NCBI GenBank assembly: GCA_028823345.1 | Contig: JAPKBR010000003.1 | Coordinates: 62,001 to 126,000, forward strand | DNA: 64,000 nt | Direction of reading: 5' to 3' | Source: Planctomycetota bacterium | GTDB taxonomy: Bacteria > Planctomycetota > UBA1135 > GCA-002686595 | Shown: one piece after another, positions 20,109-30,395 of the stretch | Layout of the letters: each line of letters starts with the position of its first letter | Position numbering within the stretch: position 1 is the stretch's first letter | Notes under the pieces: generated by a model | The model's database searches: none | What the model was told of the DNA's origin: nothing | What the model saw: the letters and a program-made list of their open reading frames with translations, nothing else | Made by a program: the position numbers and the translations under genes

Positions 20109-21445
20109 CCGCAACCCGAGGACGCGCACTGGTCATGGGACTCGGCCTCTTCGGAGGGGGCGCAGGAGCCGCACGGTATCTGGTCCACAAGGGATGGGAT
20201 GTTCTGGTCACGGATCTGCGCTCGGAAGAAACCCTCGCCGCTGGCGTGGAGCAGCTCGAGGGGATGACCCTCAACATGCGCCTCGGTTGCCACGAGGAAG
20301 CGGATTTCCGGGAAGCAGATCTGGTGGTCGCCAACCCTGCAGTGCGCCCCGACAATCGCTTCTTGCAGATTGCGCGGGAAAGCGGCGCGCGCATCACAAG
20401 TGAATTGGAACTCTTCCTGGAATCCGTACCAAGCCGTCTGGTTTTGATCACCGGCACTGCGGGCAAGAGCTCCAGCGCCAGCTTCCTGGTCACCCTCCTT
20501 GAGGCAAGTGGGCAACAAGCTCACCTGGGGGGCAACATTGGGCGCAGCTTGCTGGGAGCGCTCGCGACCCTTGGCCCCGAGGACATCGTTTGCCTTGAGG
20601 TCTCCTCCTATCAACTGGAAGCTCTGGAATTGAAATCCCACCCGCGGGTGGAATTGGTGGCTATTACCAATGTCTCCGGCGACCATCTGGAACGCCATGG
20701 GAGCCTGGGGGAATACGCCCGGGCCAAGGGGCGCATCCTGGGCCTAGGCGCGGAGGATGCCACCGCTGTCCTGCCCCGTGACCTTCGGACCCAAGCAGCC
20801 TTTGCCACAACACTGAGGACTCTCGACCACCCGGGTTCAGGATCGGATGGGGCTCAGCTCGAGCTCCCTCGGGGCCCAATCTCCATGGAGCACTTACCGC
20901 TTCTGCCTGACTTTCAGCGCGCCAACGTACGCCTGGCTATGTTGCTGGGCAGCTGCCTGGGCCTGACCCGCGAGCAATTGGAAGAGGGCCTTGCCCACCT
21001 GAAGCCTCCCCCTCACCGGGCCGAAGAACTCGGTCACTTCGGCGGTATCCGGGTGGTCGACAATGGCATTTCCACGACCCCTGAAGCGACCCTCGTGGTG
21101 CTCGAAGGAGAACCAGAATGCGTGACTCTTCTTTTGGGAGGCGAACCCAAACAAGGACTGGCCTTTGATCCGTTGATTGAGGCCTGCGCCCGTCGCGGGG
21201 ATCGCCTGCTGCTTTACGGCAAGGCCGCCGAATCGATCCACGCACTCTGTTCCAAGAACGGGATCGAAGCCCACCGGGCGGACTCCTTTCAGTTGGCGGT
21301 CTACGGCGCCCTGGAAAAGACCCCGGCAGGGGGCACCCTGTTGTTTTCCCCAGGATGCGCGAGCTTCGACACCCATAAGAATTTTAAAGACCGCGCCTTG
21401 GCATTCCGGCGCCTGCTACCACCGGCCGACTCGTCCGGCATTTAA
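20105..21445 (+). CDS. murD: UDP-N-acetylmuramoylalanine--D-glutamate ligase
   Basis: MGLGLFGGGAGAARYLVHKGWDVLVTDLR..., ITGTAGKSSSASFLVTLLEASGQQAHLGGNIGRSL, LEVSSYQLEAL, ITNVSGDHLERHGSLGEYARAKGRIL, LLFSPGCASFDTHKNFKDRALAFRRLL. GTG start overlaps upstream stop (GTGA). Confidence 0.9.
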   Translation: MTATRGRALVMGLGLFGGGAGAARYLVHKGWDVLVTDLRSEETLAAGVEQLEGMTLNMRLGCHEEADFREADLVVANPAVRPDNRFLQIARESGARITSELELFLESVPSRLVLITGTAGKSSSASFLVTLLEASGQQAHLGGNIGRSLLGALATLGPEDIVCLEVSSYQLEALELKSHPRVELVAITNVSGDHLERHGSLGEYARAKGRILGLGAEDATAVLPRDLRTQAAFATTLRTLDHPGSGSDGAQLELPRGPISMEHLPLLPDFQRANVRLAMLLGSCLGLTREQLEEGLAHLKPPPHRAEELGHFGGIRVVDNGISTTPEATLVVLEGEPECVTLLLGGEPKQGLAFDPLIEACARRGDRLLLYGKAAESIHALCSKNGIEAHRADSFQLAVYGALEKTPAGGTLLFSPGCASFDTHKNFKDRALAFRRLLPPADSSGI

Positions 21446-21458
21446 CCCTGACTCGATC

Positions 21459-22319
21459 ATGAAGACCAGCTCCGCCACCATCCAAGCGCTCATGCAGCAA
21501 GCTCACCAACGAGCGTTGCAACTGCACGCGGACTCCTTGACCCTTGAGCACCTCTTAGAGGCTACTCTCGCCAACGAAGACTCCGCCGCCTGCCAAGCGG
21601 TGACCTTCGCATTTGCCGATCCTGAAACCCTCGGCCAAGAAATCCTCGCCATCGCGAACGGCCTGATGGTAGTGGGCTCCAAGGCGGTGTTGCCCTTCAG
21701 CCCTCTGGCCGTGAAGAGCCTGTACCAAGCACGTGAGTCAGCCGCAAGTCGCGGAGCCACGGCGGTGCTTCTGACCGATGTGCTCGAGCACGCCTATGAA
21801 TACGCACCCGATGAAATCTGCAAGGACTTGTCCCAGGCTGGATTGTCCCTGACTTCGCTGCGCCACGAGGACGAGAGCGGCGATTGCCTGGTGGATAAGG
21901 GCCCCCTGTTCCGTCACTTTCACAATGACACACGCCGGTGCTTGTCCCTGGCATGCAAGGTCGCGGCCCAAGAGAAGCTAGAGGCTATTTCCCCGGCGCA
22001 CTTAATCCTGGGAGCCCTTTCCGCAGCAGACGCGAGAGAACTGGCCGGCTTGCGCCTAAGCGCTGCCCAACAGATATTGCGAGGCCGCAGCGCCGACCTC
22101 ACCGCTCCCGAGGAACGGCAGCTGCAGCCCGAGGGCAATCTGCAGGCCTTGCTGCAGAGTCTGGGAGACGACGCGGACAGCCTGGACCTCCTGCTGGCCT
22201 GCCACCAGCACGGTTCCCCTGAATTACAGGCGGCCCTTGCTCGTCACAAGATCAGCCCGGAACTGCTTCAGAGGGCCCGTGGGGCCTGGCAAGACGAGTC
22301 TCCCCAGACTGACGGTTGA
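21459..22319 (+). CDS. Stand-alone Clp N-terminal (repeat) domain protein
   Basis: SSATIQALMQQAHQRALQLHADSLTLEHLLEATLANEDSAACQAV and second half FNDTRRCLSLACKVAAQEKLEAISPAHLILGAL resemble Clp-N repeats; no AAA+ motifs. Confidence 0.75.
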   Translation: MKTSSATIQALMQQAHQRALQLHADSLTLEHLLEATLANEDSAACQAVTFAFADPETLGQEILAIANGLMVVGSKAVLPFSPLAVKSLYQARESAASRGATAVLLTDVLEHAYEYAPDEICKDLSQAGLSLTSLRHEDESGDCLVDKGPLFRHFHNDTRRCLSLACKVAAQEKLEAISPAHLILGALSAADARELAGLRLSAAQQILRGRSADLTAPEERQLQPEGNLQALLQSLGDDADSLDLLLACHQHGSPELQAALARHKISPELLQRARGAWQDESPQTDG

Positions 22320-22378
22320 TCTGGAGTACTCGGCGGCTTATTCCTGGTAGACTCAATTGCTCAGCCACGCCCCAAATC

Positions 22379-22939
22379 ATGACCCTCTGCCAATCCTGCA
22401 ACAACAACCACGCCACCGTGCATGTGCTCGGCGTGGAGGAGTTCCGTGGGTTCAAGGCTGCGGAGAACAAGGTCAACGTGGAGCACCTGTGCGAAACCTG
22501 TGCTGGCGCCAAGGATGTGCCGTTTGCCATGCCCGCCACGAAGCAGCTGCAAAATATCTGGGAGCTGCTCAGCCAGAAGGCCCAGGGCGCGTCCACGGCC
22601 CCGAACAAGGCTCCCCTCAAGAGCTGCAACTCCTGCGGCACGGACGTCCAGACCTTTCAACGAACGGGCCGTCTGGGCTGCGAAGAGTGCTACGAAGCCT
22701 TCGCCGACGAGCTCTCGGACATCTTCGACCGCATCCACGGAGCCACCGCCCACGCGGGCCGCAGCCCTGGGGAAGACCCCGCGACTTTCGAGCGCCGGGC
22801 GCGTGTCGAGGGCCTCGAGCGGGAGCTGGAGGCTGCCATCGAGCAAGAAGCCTACGAGCGGGCCGCAGGAATTCGCGACGAATTGAAGGGTCTTGGGGAC
22901 TCCGAAGAAGGCGCAACGCCCGCCCCCGAAGCCTCGTGA
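22379..22939 (+). CDS. mcsA: McsA-like protein (zinc fingers plus UVR motif)
   Basis: CQSCNNNHATVHV...LCETCA...CNSCGTDVQTFQRTGRLGCEECYEAFADEL and C-terminal UVR LERELEAAIEQEAYERAAGIRDELKGL. Confidence 0.82.
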   Translation: MTLCQSCNNNHATVHVLGVEEFRGFKAAENKVNVEHLCETCAGAKDVPFAMPATKQLQNIWELLSQKAQGASTAPNKAPLKSCNSCGTDVQTFQRTGRLGCEECYEAFADELSDIFDRIHGATAHAGRSPGEDPATFERRARVEGLERELEAAIEQEAYERAAGIRDELKGLGDSEEGATPAPEAS

Positions 22940-23215
22940 CCCCCGTCCTAGCCCCCAGTTGGGCAAAGAACCTCTCCCTGACCGAGATTTATCCGCCACC
23001 CCCAAGTGGGTACTTTTTTCGGCATTCCTAGGGCTCAAGGGCCCTCTAGGGCATCTCGAGTGGACTTTGCATAATGTTTCGCTGCAACCCACGACTACCG
23101 CCACCACGAGTTCCTCAGCATGGGCTCAACCGTTTGGCCTTGAACGCCGAAAAACCTAGACCAAGAGCTTCCCACCGACGCTCTGTCCCACTCACCTCCC
23201 CTATATAAAAGCAAC

Positions 23216-25744
23216 ATGTTCGATCGTTTCACTGACCGCGCCAAAAAGGTGATGAACCTCGCCCGCCAAGAGGCGCAACGGTTCAACCATGAGTACCTGG
23301 GCACCGAGCACGTGCTGCTCGGCCTCGTTCAAGAGGGATCAGGCGTCGCTGCCAATGTGCTCAAGAACATGGGCATCGACCTGACCAAAATCCGTATGGA
23401 GGTCGAGAAAATCGTGAAGACCGGCCCCAGCATGGTCACCATGGGCCAGCTCCCCTTCACCCCGCGGGCCAAAAAGGTGCTTGAGCTTTCCATGGAGGAA
23501 GCGGGCAGCCTGGGTCACAACTACATCGGAACCGAGCACCTGCTGCTCGGTCTGATCAAGGAAAACGAAGGCATCGCCGCACAGGTACTGCTGAACCTCG
23601 GCATCAAGTTGCAAGACGTGCGCGATGAGGTACTCGATTTCCTCGGCGCCGAAACCGGCGAAGATGACGACGATGAGATCTCGGTGGACGAGCCCACCGG
23701 CGGTGGCGCTGGCAGCCCCGCAGGCAAGAGTAAAACCCCTGCCCTGGACTCCTTCGGCCGCGACCTAACTGAACTCGCCAAGGGTGGACGCCTGGATGTG
23801 GTGATCGGACGCGAGCAAGAAATCGAACGCGTGGTCCAGATTCTCTCACGACGCACCAAGAACAACCCTGTGTTGTTGGGCGAGCCCGGCGTGGGCAAGA
23901 CCGCGATCGTCGAGGGCCTGGCCCAGATGATCATCGACAACACGGTCCCCGAAATTCTGCGCGGCAAGCGCATCGTGGTTCTGGACCTAGCTCTGATGGT
24001 TGCGGGCACCAAGTACCGCGGCCAGTTCGAAGAGCGTATCAAGGCCGTGATGACCGAAGTGCGCCGGGTCAAGGACGTGGTGCTCTTCATCGACGAGCTG
24101 CACACCCTGGTGGGAGCCGGCGGCGCTGAAGGCGCCATCGACGCCTCCAATGTGCTCAAGCCCGCCCTCTCCCGCGGAGAGATCCAGTGCATCGGCGCCA
24201 CGACCCTCGACGAATACCGCAAGCACATCGAGAAAGACGGCGCTCTAGAGCGTCGCTTCCAGTCGGTCAACGTGGAACCCCCCACCCCGGACCAAGCCAT
24301 CGCAATCCTCATGGGTTTGCGAGATCGCTACGAAGCTCACCACAGAGTGTCCTACACCGATGATGCCCTTAAGTTGGCGGTGGAGCTTTCCACCCGTTAC
24401 ATCAATAACCGTTTCCTGCCGGACAAAGCCATCGACGTGATGGACGAGGCTGGTGCCCGAGTGCGCATCAAGGCCATGGTTCCCCCGCCCGACATGCGCG
24501 AATTGACCGAGAAGATCGAGCACCTCGAGCGTGAAAAGGACGCTGCGGTGGCCGGTCAGGACTTCGAAAAGGCCGCCAGCCTTCGCGATGATGCTTACCA
24601 GCTGAAGCGCAAGAAGGAGGAGACCCAAGCCGAATGGCGCCAGGAGCAATCCGACAAGGAGCAAGTGGGTGAAGTGGACACAGATGTGATCCAAGAAACG
24701 GTCTCAAAAATGACCGGCATTCCGCTCACGCGCCTCGAGAAGGCTGAACGCGAGCGCCTCTTGCAAATGGAAGCCGAAATGGGCCAGGTGGTCATCCACC
24801 AGGACGCCGCTATCAACGCGATCGCCCGTTCCGTTCGCCGTTCGCGCTCGGGACTCAAGGATCCGCGTCGCCCCATGGGCTCGTTCCTGTTCCTCGGCCC
24901 GTCGGGCGTGGGCAAGACGTTCCTTTGCAAGCAACTGGCCAAGTTCATGTTTGGTGACGAAGACGCTGTGACCGTAATGGACATGAGCGAATACATGGAG
25001 AAGCACAACGCATCCCGCCTGGTCGGTGCGCCTCCGGGCTATGTGGGCTACGAAGAGGGAGGCCAGCTGACCGAAAAGGTCCGCCGTCGCCCCTACTCCG
25101 TGGTGCTGCTCGACGAAATCGAGAAAGCACACCCGGATGTGTTCAACATGCTGCTGCAGATCATGGAAGAAGGTCGCTTGACCGACTCCTTCGGCCGCCA
25201 TGTGGACTTCCGCAATGTGATCGTGATCATGACTTCCAACCTTGGCTCCGCCCAGATGAAGACCAGCTCGACCCTGGGCTTTGGACGCACGGACAAGTCG
25301 GACCTGAGCGAGACCGATCAACGCAAGAAGATCGAGTCCGACGTGATGGTCGAAGTGGAACGCCACTTCCGTCCTGAGTTCCTGAACCGTCTCGACGAGG
25401 TCGTGATCTTCAACTCCCTAGTCAAGGAAGACCTGGTGCGGATTGTCGAGCTGCAATTGGACGAAGTGTCCAAGCGTCTTGCCCAGCACGATGTGGACCT
25501 GAAGCTGACCCAGAGCGCAAAATCGTTCCTGATCGAAAAGGGATTCCACCCGGATTACGGCGCGCGTCCCCTGCGACGGGCCATCGAGCGGCACGTGGAA
25601 GATCCCCTGGCGGAACACCTCCTGCGCGGAGAAGCCGATGCGGAACGCAGCATCTGGGTAGACTTCGCCGAGGGCGCGGATTGCCTGCGCTTCCTGGACG
25701 AAGAGCCCGCTGCTCCCAAGAAAAAGAAGACCAAGGCCAAGTAA
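23216..25744 (+). CDS. clpC: ATP-dependent Clp protease ATPase subunit ClpC
   Basis: [36 protein letters not shown]; two Walker A motifs GEPGVGKT and [11 protein letters not shown]-type middle domain; [36 protein letters not shown]. Confidence 0.97.
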   Translation: MFDRFTDRAKKVMNLARQEAQRFNHEYLGTEHVLLGLVQEGSGVAANVLKNMGIDLTKIRMEVEKIVKTGPSMVTMGQLPFTPRAKKVLELSMEEAGSLGHNYIGTEHLLLGLIKENEGIAAQVLLNLGIKLQDVRDEVLDFLGAETGEDDDDEISVDEPTGGGAGSPAGKSKTPALDSFGRDLTELAKGGRLDVVIGREQEIERVVQILSRRTKNNPVLLGEPGVGKTAIVEGLAQMIIDNTVPEILRGKRIVVLDLALMVAGTKYRGQFEERIKAVMTEVRRVKDVVLFIDELHTLVGAGGAEGAIDASNVLKPALSRGEIQCIGATTLDEYRKHIEKDGALERRFQSVNVEPPTPDQAIAILMGLRDRYEAHHRVSYTDDALKLAVELSTRYINNRFLPDKAIDVMDEAGARVRIKAMVPPPDMRELTEKIEHLEREKDAAVAGQDFEKAASLRDDAYQLKRKKEETQAEWRQEQSDKEQVGEVDTDVIQETVSKMTGIPLTRLEKAERERLLQMEAEMGQVVIHQDAAINAIARSVRRSRSGLKDPRRPMGSFLFLGPSGVGKTFLCKQLAKFMFGDEDAVTVMDMSEYMEKHNASRLVGAPPGYVGYEEGGQLTEKVRRRPYSVVLLDEIEKAHPDVFNMLLQIMEEGRLTDSFGRHVDFRNVIVIMTSNLGSAQMKTSSTLGFGRTDKSDLSETDQRKKIESDVMVEVERHFRPEFLNRLDEVVIFNSLVKEDLVRIVELQLDEVSKRLAQHDVDLKLTQSAKSFLIEKGFHPDYGARPLRRAIERHVEDPLAEHLLRGEADAERSIWVDFAEGADCLRFLDEEPAAPKKKKTKAK

Positions 25745-25768
25745 GCCTCGGCCTCTAAGGACTGATCC

Positions 25769-25803
25769 AGCGAGGGTCGCCACTACCGGTGGCGACCCTC
25801 GCT
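25769..25803. terminator. Strong hairpin between convergent clpC and 25809..27338
   Basis: AGCGAGGGTCGCCAC-TACCG-GTGGCGACCCTCGCT: perfect 15-bp stem, 5-nt loop, immediately between two converging genes. Confidence 0.85.
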
Positions 25804-25808
25804 GTTCA

Positions 25809-27338
25809 TTAGTCGAAGGCCTTTCCGGTGATATGCAGGCTCTTCATCGGAATCGAAAAGACCAAGGCGGTCATCGCCGTGGCAGAAAGACGCGAGTCTG
25901 CCCCATAGCCAGAGTTGTCCCTGTTCGGCTGGTAATAGAACGAGCCGTCCGGACATTGGGAAAGCACGAACCACCAGCGATTGGCATCCATCAGGGTCCT
26001 GAAGCTCTTGGGTCGAACGTTGGCCGCGAGAGCTCCGTAGACCATACCCATGATTGGCGAAGCATGGGTGTCCGGGAAGGTTTCGGGGTGCATCCCAATC
26101 ACCCCCGCATGGGAGCGAGCGCGGGAAGCGTAAACCCGATTGGAATAGGGGCTTAGGAAATTCGCGATGCCTGCTGCACCGGTCCTTCCCATGTCCGCCC
26201 AGTTCTGATTGCCTGCAACTTCGTCCTTGTACCACAGGTAACCGTTCTTGCCGGTCCCCCGGGCTAGGAAGGCGTAGGCGGCATCGTGTCGCTCACGATC
26301 CACCTCAATGCCACAGTGACTCATGAGTGCCAAGGCCAGTGCGCCCTGACCGGTGATCATCGAGATCGGGCCATAACCCTCAAAGCCAGGGTTGTGGCCC
26401 CAGCCCCCGTGGGAATCAAGGGGGCCCTTGGGCTGGGATCCGGGATGGGTGTCCTTGGACTCCTTGGCTAACTGAGAGATATCCATGTACTGGGTGCTCA
26501 TCAAGAAGTCATAGACCTCTTGCAGTTCCGGCAGCAACCATTTTTCCTTAGTGGCCAGGTAGTACTCCCCCATCACGATGGCGGCTCCGGTGTAACGCCA
26601 ATTGATCAACCACGAGTCATCTTCAGCACTGGTGGTGCGCGCGTGCATGCGGACATTCTTCTCCACTGCGGCTAGGTGCTTCCGGTCGCCGCTGGCCAAG
26701 AGCGCTAAGGGTGCATGCACGTCATGGACCGGTGATCCCCAGGACCCATCTTTGCGTTGATTCTCAATCAAATAGCTATAGACATCCCGGCGGACAAGTT
26801 CACTCTTGGCACAGTCGGCTGGAAAGGTTTTGGAGAAAACCCCATAGCGCGTCCCAAGGGGTAACTTCACCTTCAGGACTTCCTTGCCGCGCAACAGTCC
26901 CACTTCAAGCCGCCCCTTGTTCTTCTTGCCCTTCTTCTGACTTTTCTCCAATGCCGCGGCGAACTCCTGCATGGGTCCTGCCCCACCAAACACATCCATG
27001 CCATAGCCATTGCGGTGCTCCACCACAAACAGACGCCCCCCCGCACCGGTGATGCGATCCCCAACACGCACCAAGCCTTCGGCCGGGGAGTCCTTGAGTA
27101 TCCCCTTGACCAACAGCTGCTTAGGCGAGTCCGCAATCAACTGCACCCGGATCCCGCTGATCCCCAGATTGTAGTACCAGCCATCCATGTCCTTGTCCGG
27201 CCCACGGTTCGCACCCTGAGTCCAGGGGCGTCCGTCCGGGTGGTAATGAACCTGGCCGATGGTGGGAGCGCTCAGTTGAAGCGCCAAGAGAACAGCGCCG
27301 CAACGCAGGATGGATTTGCTCAGATGAAAATTGCACAT
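25809..27338 (-). CDS. Secreted DUF6288-like protein (PDZ-like plus alpha-toroid)
   Basis: Signal peptide MCNFHLSKSILRCGAVLLALQLSAPTIGQ; PDZ-like KGILKDSPAEGLVRVGDRITGAGG; helical-toroid-like YSYLIENQRKDGSWGSPVHDVHAPLALLASGD. Family name from memory. Confidence 0.6.
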   Translation of the reverse strand: MCNFHLSKSILRCGAVLLALQLSAPTIGQVHYHPDGRPWTQGANRGPDKDMDGWYYNLGISGIRVQLIADSPKQLLVKGILKDSPAEGLVRVGDRITGAGGRLFVVEHRNGYGMDVFGGAGPMQEFAAALEKSQKKGKKNKGRLEVGLLRGKEVLKVKLPLGTRYGVFSKTFPADCAKSELVRRDVYSYLIENQRKDGSWGSPVHDVHAPLALLASGDRKHLAAVEKNVRMHARTTSAEDDSWLINWRYTGAAIVMGEYYLATKEKWLLPELQEVYDFLMSTQYMDISQLAKESKDTHPGSQPKGPLDSHGGWGHNPGFEGYGPISMITGQGALALALMSHCGIEVDRERHDAAYAFLARGTGKNGYLWYKDEVAGNQNWADMGRTGAAGIANFLSPYSNRVYASRARSHAGVIGMHPETFPDTHASPIMGMVYGALAANVRPKSFRTLMDANRWWFVLSQCPDGSFYYQPNRDNSGYGADSRLSATAMTALVFSIPMKSLHITGKAFD

Positions 27339-27548
27339 GATGGTGGTCTCGGGGGTGATCCCCCAGAGGCAGGAGCAAGGTAGCGCGGAACAGCCAACGG
27401 GTCCAGCCCTGCGAATCGGGCAGGCCCATCCGCGTTTGGAGCACCCTTGGGCCGGCCTTTCCACTTCGGGACGGATCCAATCGTCACCCTTGACCAAATT
27501 CTGGGTTAGAGTCAGGTCCGGGGTAGGCACTAGACGCCTCGAATCATC

Positions 27549-28349
27549 ATGCAAGCAATCCTCAGCCTCCTCCTCATTGTCCCCCTTGCTCAGGCCCCCG
27601 CAGATCCAGCGAGCGATCTGCGCGAACAAGCCGAGACCGCCGTGGAGCGCATCGACAAAGCGTTCAAGAACAAAACCATGGAGCCCTCGCAGAAGGGAAA
27701 TGCCCTGCGTGCGGAATCCGGAGTGCTTCACGAGTTGGTGATCAAGCGCATCGCCAAGGAGCTCGGGGACAAGAAACCCCTGATCCGTGATGCGGCTGTG
27801 GAGAGCCTCGGCACCATGATCCACACCGAATCCCTCAAGGCCCTCTTGAAGCACGGCAAGCGCGACCGCAAGCAGATGGTCAAGCAAGATGAGTACCACG
27901 TGGCTTGGATCAAGGCGATCGGGCGGCAACAGGATGAGGAAGCTCTCGATGCTTTGACCAACAAGCTATTCACCTATCCCACGGCCGCCGTAATCCAGGC
28001 ACGTGTTTTTGCAATCGGAAACATCCGCTCCGTGAAGAGTGTGGACACCCTTATCCAACTGATGACGGTCACCGATGCGCGCAGGGTCAACAACCACATG
28101 CCCAACCTGCAGACCGCTCTGATTCGCCTGACCAGCGTGGATCTCGGCGTGAATGCACAGAGTTGGGCTGATTGGTGGCGCACGTCCAAAAAGACCTTTC
28201 AGATCCCCAAAGAACCACCTGTGATGAAGAAACAAATGCAGGCCCGCTGGGATCGGTTTTGGGGCTACGAACGCACCTACGATCGCAACGCTAAACGCAG
28301 CAAGCGCGGGCAGGATCCGGAAGACGACCCAGATGGCGGCGGGAATTGA
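27549..28349 (+). CDS. Secreted HEAT-repeat-like protein
   Basis: Signal peptide MQAILSLLLIVPLAQAPA; KKPLIRDAAVESLGTM; VKAIGRQQDEEALDALTNKL; SVDLGVNAQSWADWW. Confidence 0.65.
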   Translation: MQAILSLLLIVPLAQAPADPASDLREQAETAVERIDKAFKNKTMEPSQKGNALRAESGVLHELVIKRIAKELGDKKPLIRDAAVESLGTMIHTESLKALLKHGKRDRKQMVKQDEYHVAWIKAIGRQQDEEALDALTNKLFTYPTAAVIQARVFAIGNIRSVKSVDTLIQLMTVTDARRVNNHMPNLQTALIRLTSVDLGVNAQSWADWWRTSKKTFQIPKEPPVMKKQMQARWDRFWGYERTYDRNAKRSKRGQDPEDDPDGGGN

Positions 28350-28732
28350 AGATCGAACCCCCGGAAGAGGATTTCGACCCGGAACAATTCGATGCAGCTG
28401 CACGCGAGACCGCCATCGGTGAGGGCATAGCCCACTTCAACGGGGGCGACTACTATGAAGCCCACGAGTGCTTCGAACGCTGCTGGCTCGCATCCGAAGG
28501 CGAAGGCAGCAACTTTTGGAAAGGCCTCGTGCAGGCATCTATCTGCCTCGATCATTTGAGCCGCAACAATCAGGAGGGGGCGCGCAAACTGCACACGGGC
28601 ATGCGCCGCCTATTGGCTCCCTTCTTCCCTCATCACGAAGGCTTGGACGTGCAACAGTTCTTGTCCGAGATGCAAACCCAACTTCGAGACTCCTCCGCCA
28701 AGGCTCCTGCCCTGCGCCGCATGGAACTGTAA
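28346..28732 (+). CDS. DUF309-family protein
   Basis: IAHFNGGDYYEAHECFERCWLASEGEGSNFWKGLVQASICLDHLSRNNQEGARKLHTGM; TTG start overlaps upstream stop. Confidence 0.8.
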   Translation: MKIEPPEEDFDPEQFDAAARETAIGEGIAHFNGGDYYEAHECFERCWLASEGEGSNFWKGLVQASICLDHLSRNNQEGARKLHTGMRRLLAPFFPHHEGLDVQQFLSEMQTQLRDSSAKAPALRRMEL

Positions 28733-28778
28733 TCCGGTGCCGGAGTGCACTTCCGAGGATCCTGTGCCAGGCACGCTC

Positions 28779-29192
28779 TTATTGCTGAGTTGCTTCGAGG
28801 GCGGCGCGGATCTCAGCGGGTAAGGCCTGGGCCGTCAGAGGCCGTTGAGCGAGGCTCACGCAAGCTAGCTCGACCTCGGCCTGGGCAAGCATCGCCTCCT
28901 CGTCCACCCGTCGAATGGTGTAACCAAAAGTGATCGAGGCCGCCCGCAAACGCTGCACCCAAATCGTGACCACCAGGTGATCCTCGTAATGTGCCGCAGC
29001 CCGGTAGCGAATGCTCAAGTTCCTCACGGGCAACCCAATGCCCGCCTTTTCCAGAGCCCCATAGGGATGCCCTAATTCCCGCAGCCACTCCGTTCGCGCC
29101 TCTTCGAGATAGGCCACATAAGCCCCATGGTGCACGACCCCCATCTGATCGGTTTCGCCATAACGGACTCGTACATGATGCTGGTAGACCAT
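28779..29192 (-). CDS. Acyl-CoA thioesterase (YbgC/4HBT hot-dog family)
   Basis: HHVRVRYGETDQMGVVHHGAYVAYLEEARTEWLRELGHPYGALEKAGIGLPVRNLSIRYRAAAHYEDHLVV. Confidence 0.92.
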   Translation of the reverse strand: MVYQHHVRVRYGETDQMGVVHHGAYVAYLEEARTEWLRELGHPYGALEKAGIGLPVRNLSIRYRAAAHYEDHLVVTIWVQRLRAASITFGYTIRRVDEEAMLAQAEVELACVSLAQRPLTAQALPAEIRAALEATQQ

Positions 29193-29389
29193 GGGTGGAC
29201 TTTACGGTGCCTGGTCATGGGGTACCAGCCCATGCCAGATCCCCGCCCCACCGGAAGCGCCCCACCCGGAGATCTAACGGTTCAGCCCGAGCCACGCGGT
29301 GGTCGAGTGCAAGGCGCAGATCCCAGGTTTCACCCTCTCCTCGCTTGCAAGAATAGGTGCCAGGGGGCACCCTATGCTCCTTCCCCACA

Positions 29390-30196
29390 ATGCAAAACAA
29401 AGACTCCCAAGGCGACCCGACGGTCGCCACCCTCCTGACCTGGTTCGTGCCGGGGGCGGGACACCTTTATCTAGGGCGGCCCCTGTTTGCCCTCGTGGCC
29501 TTCCTATTGGTGGAAGGGGTCTACCTGCTCGGACTCTGGCTGACCGATGGTCGCGCCTTCGAGATTCTGCCAGCGGAGATGCGCAGCCAATTCGCCCCAT
29601 TCCTGGCACCGGAATTGGGCAATCTCGGGGCCATGCTCTTCCAGAGCTCACGCTTTGGGTTCGGCACAGGCGCCCCCTCGGTCTGGCCGGACACCATGAA
29701 CTTAGGCATGGCCCTTACGTCGTTCGGCGGCATCCTCAATGTGCTGCTCATGTCCCGGGCACATTTCGACGCCCGTGCCAGCAAGACAGCCCCTGGCTTG
29801 AGGCCCGAAGCCGCGGCCCTTGCCTGTTGGGTGCTCCCTGGTCTGGGTCAGATTTTGCAAGGCCGGCGCCTACGGGGAATCTTGATGTTCGTCCTGCTGG
29901 TGGGAATCTTCGCCATTGGGACAACCATGGGCGAAGGCGCCAACCTCGATCGGGAGCGGCACTATTTCTACTGGGGTGGCCAATTCATGTTGGGAGTGCC
30001 GGCCTTGTTCGCAGAGATGATCCACGGACACGCGCCCCTGGACCATGAGGTGCCCTACCACGATTTGGCAGTGGTGATGGGCTGCGTCGCGGGTCTCTTG
30101 AATGTGCTGGTCATGGTCGATGCCTATGGGTGGAGCGAATCCTTGCGCATTGGCCGAAATCCCAGGCATGGCTTGACCGCGGAGGGCACCCCATGA
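29390..30196 (+). CDS. Multi-pass membrane protein (DUF6677-like)
   Basis: TWFVPGAGHLYLGRPLFALVAFLLVEGVYLLGLWL and repeated LPGLGQILQGRRLRGILMFVLLVG. Confidence 0.6.
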   Translation: MQNKDSQGDPTVATLLTWFVPGAGHLYLGRPLFALVAFLLVEGVYLLGLWLTDGRAFEILPAEMRSQFAPFLAPELGNLGAMLFQSSRFGFGTGAPSVWPDTMNLGMALTSFGGILNVLLMSRAHFDARASKTAPGLRPEAAALACWVLPGLGQILQGRRLRGILMFVLLVGIFAIGTTMGEGANLDRERHYFYWGGQFMLGVPALFAEMIHGHAPLDHEVPYHDLAVVMGCVAGLLNVLVMVDAYGWSESLRIGRNPRHGLTAEGTP

Positions 30197-30390
30197 AAGA
30201 CATCTGGCTGCATCTGTTCTTGTTCCTACTGGCAAGCACCGCCATCGTCGGAGTCACCACCATGTTGGCGGAACCCAATGATGCGATAGCGCGACTGGTC
30301 TTTCCCCGCCGCTGGCTGAAGTTCGTACTGACCAGCGGCGCAGTGGCGTTGATGATGATCCTGCTGGGATATACCCTGGCATCGATCTAG
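30193..30390 (+). CDS. Small membrane protein
   Basis: 66 aa, two hydrophobic segments; ATGA overlap with the upstream gene. Confidence 0.6.
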   Translation: MKDIWLHLFLFLLASTAIVGVTTMLAEPNDAIARLVFPRRWLKFVLTSGAVALMMILLGYTLASI

Positions 30391-30395
30391 GGCTT

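Noticed and set aside
23020-23215. CIRCE/CtsR-type operator upstream of clpC
   Set aside because: No TTAGCACTC-N9-GAGTGCTAA or CtsR heptad repeat visible; only weak GC-rich palindromes.
24704-25366. 220-aa - ORF antisense to clpC, and other antisense ORFs at clpC, iscS and hscA
   Set aside because: Mirror frames of highly conserved genes; His/Gly/Leu-rich shadow composition.
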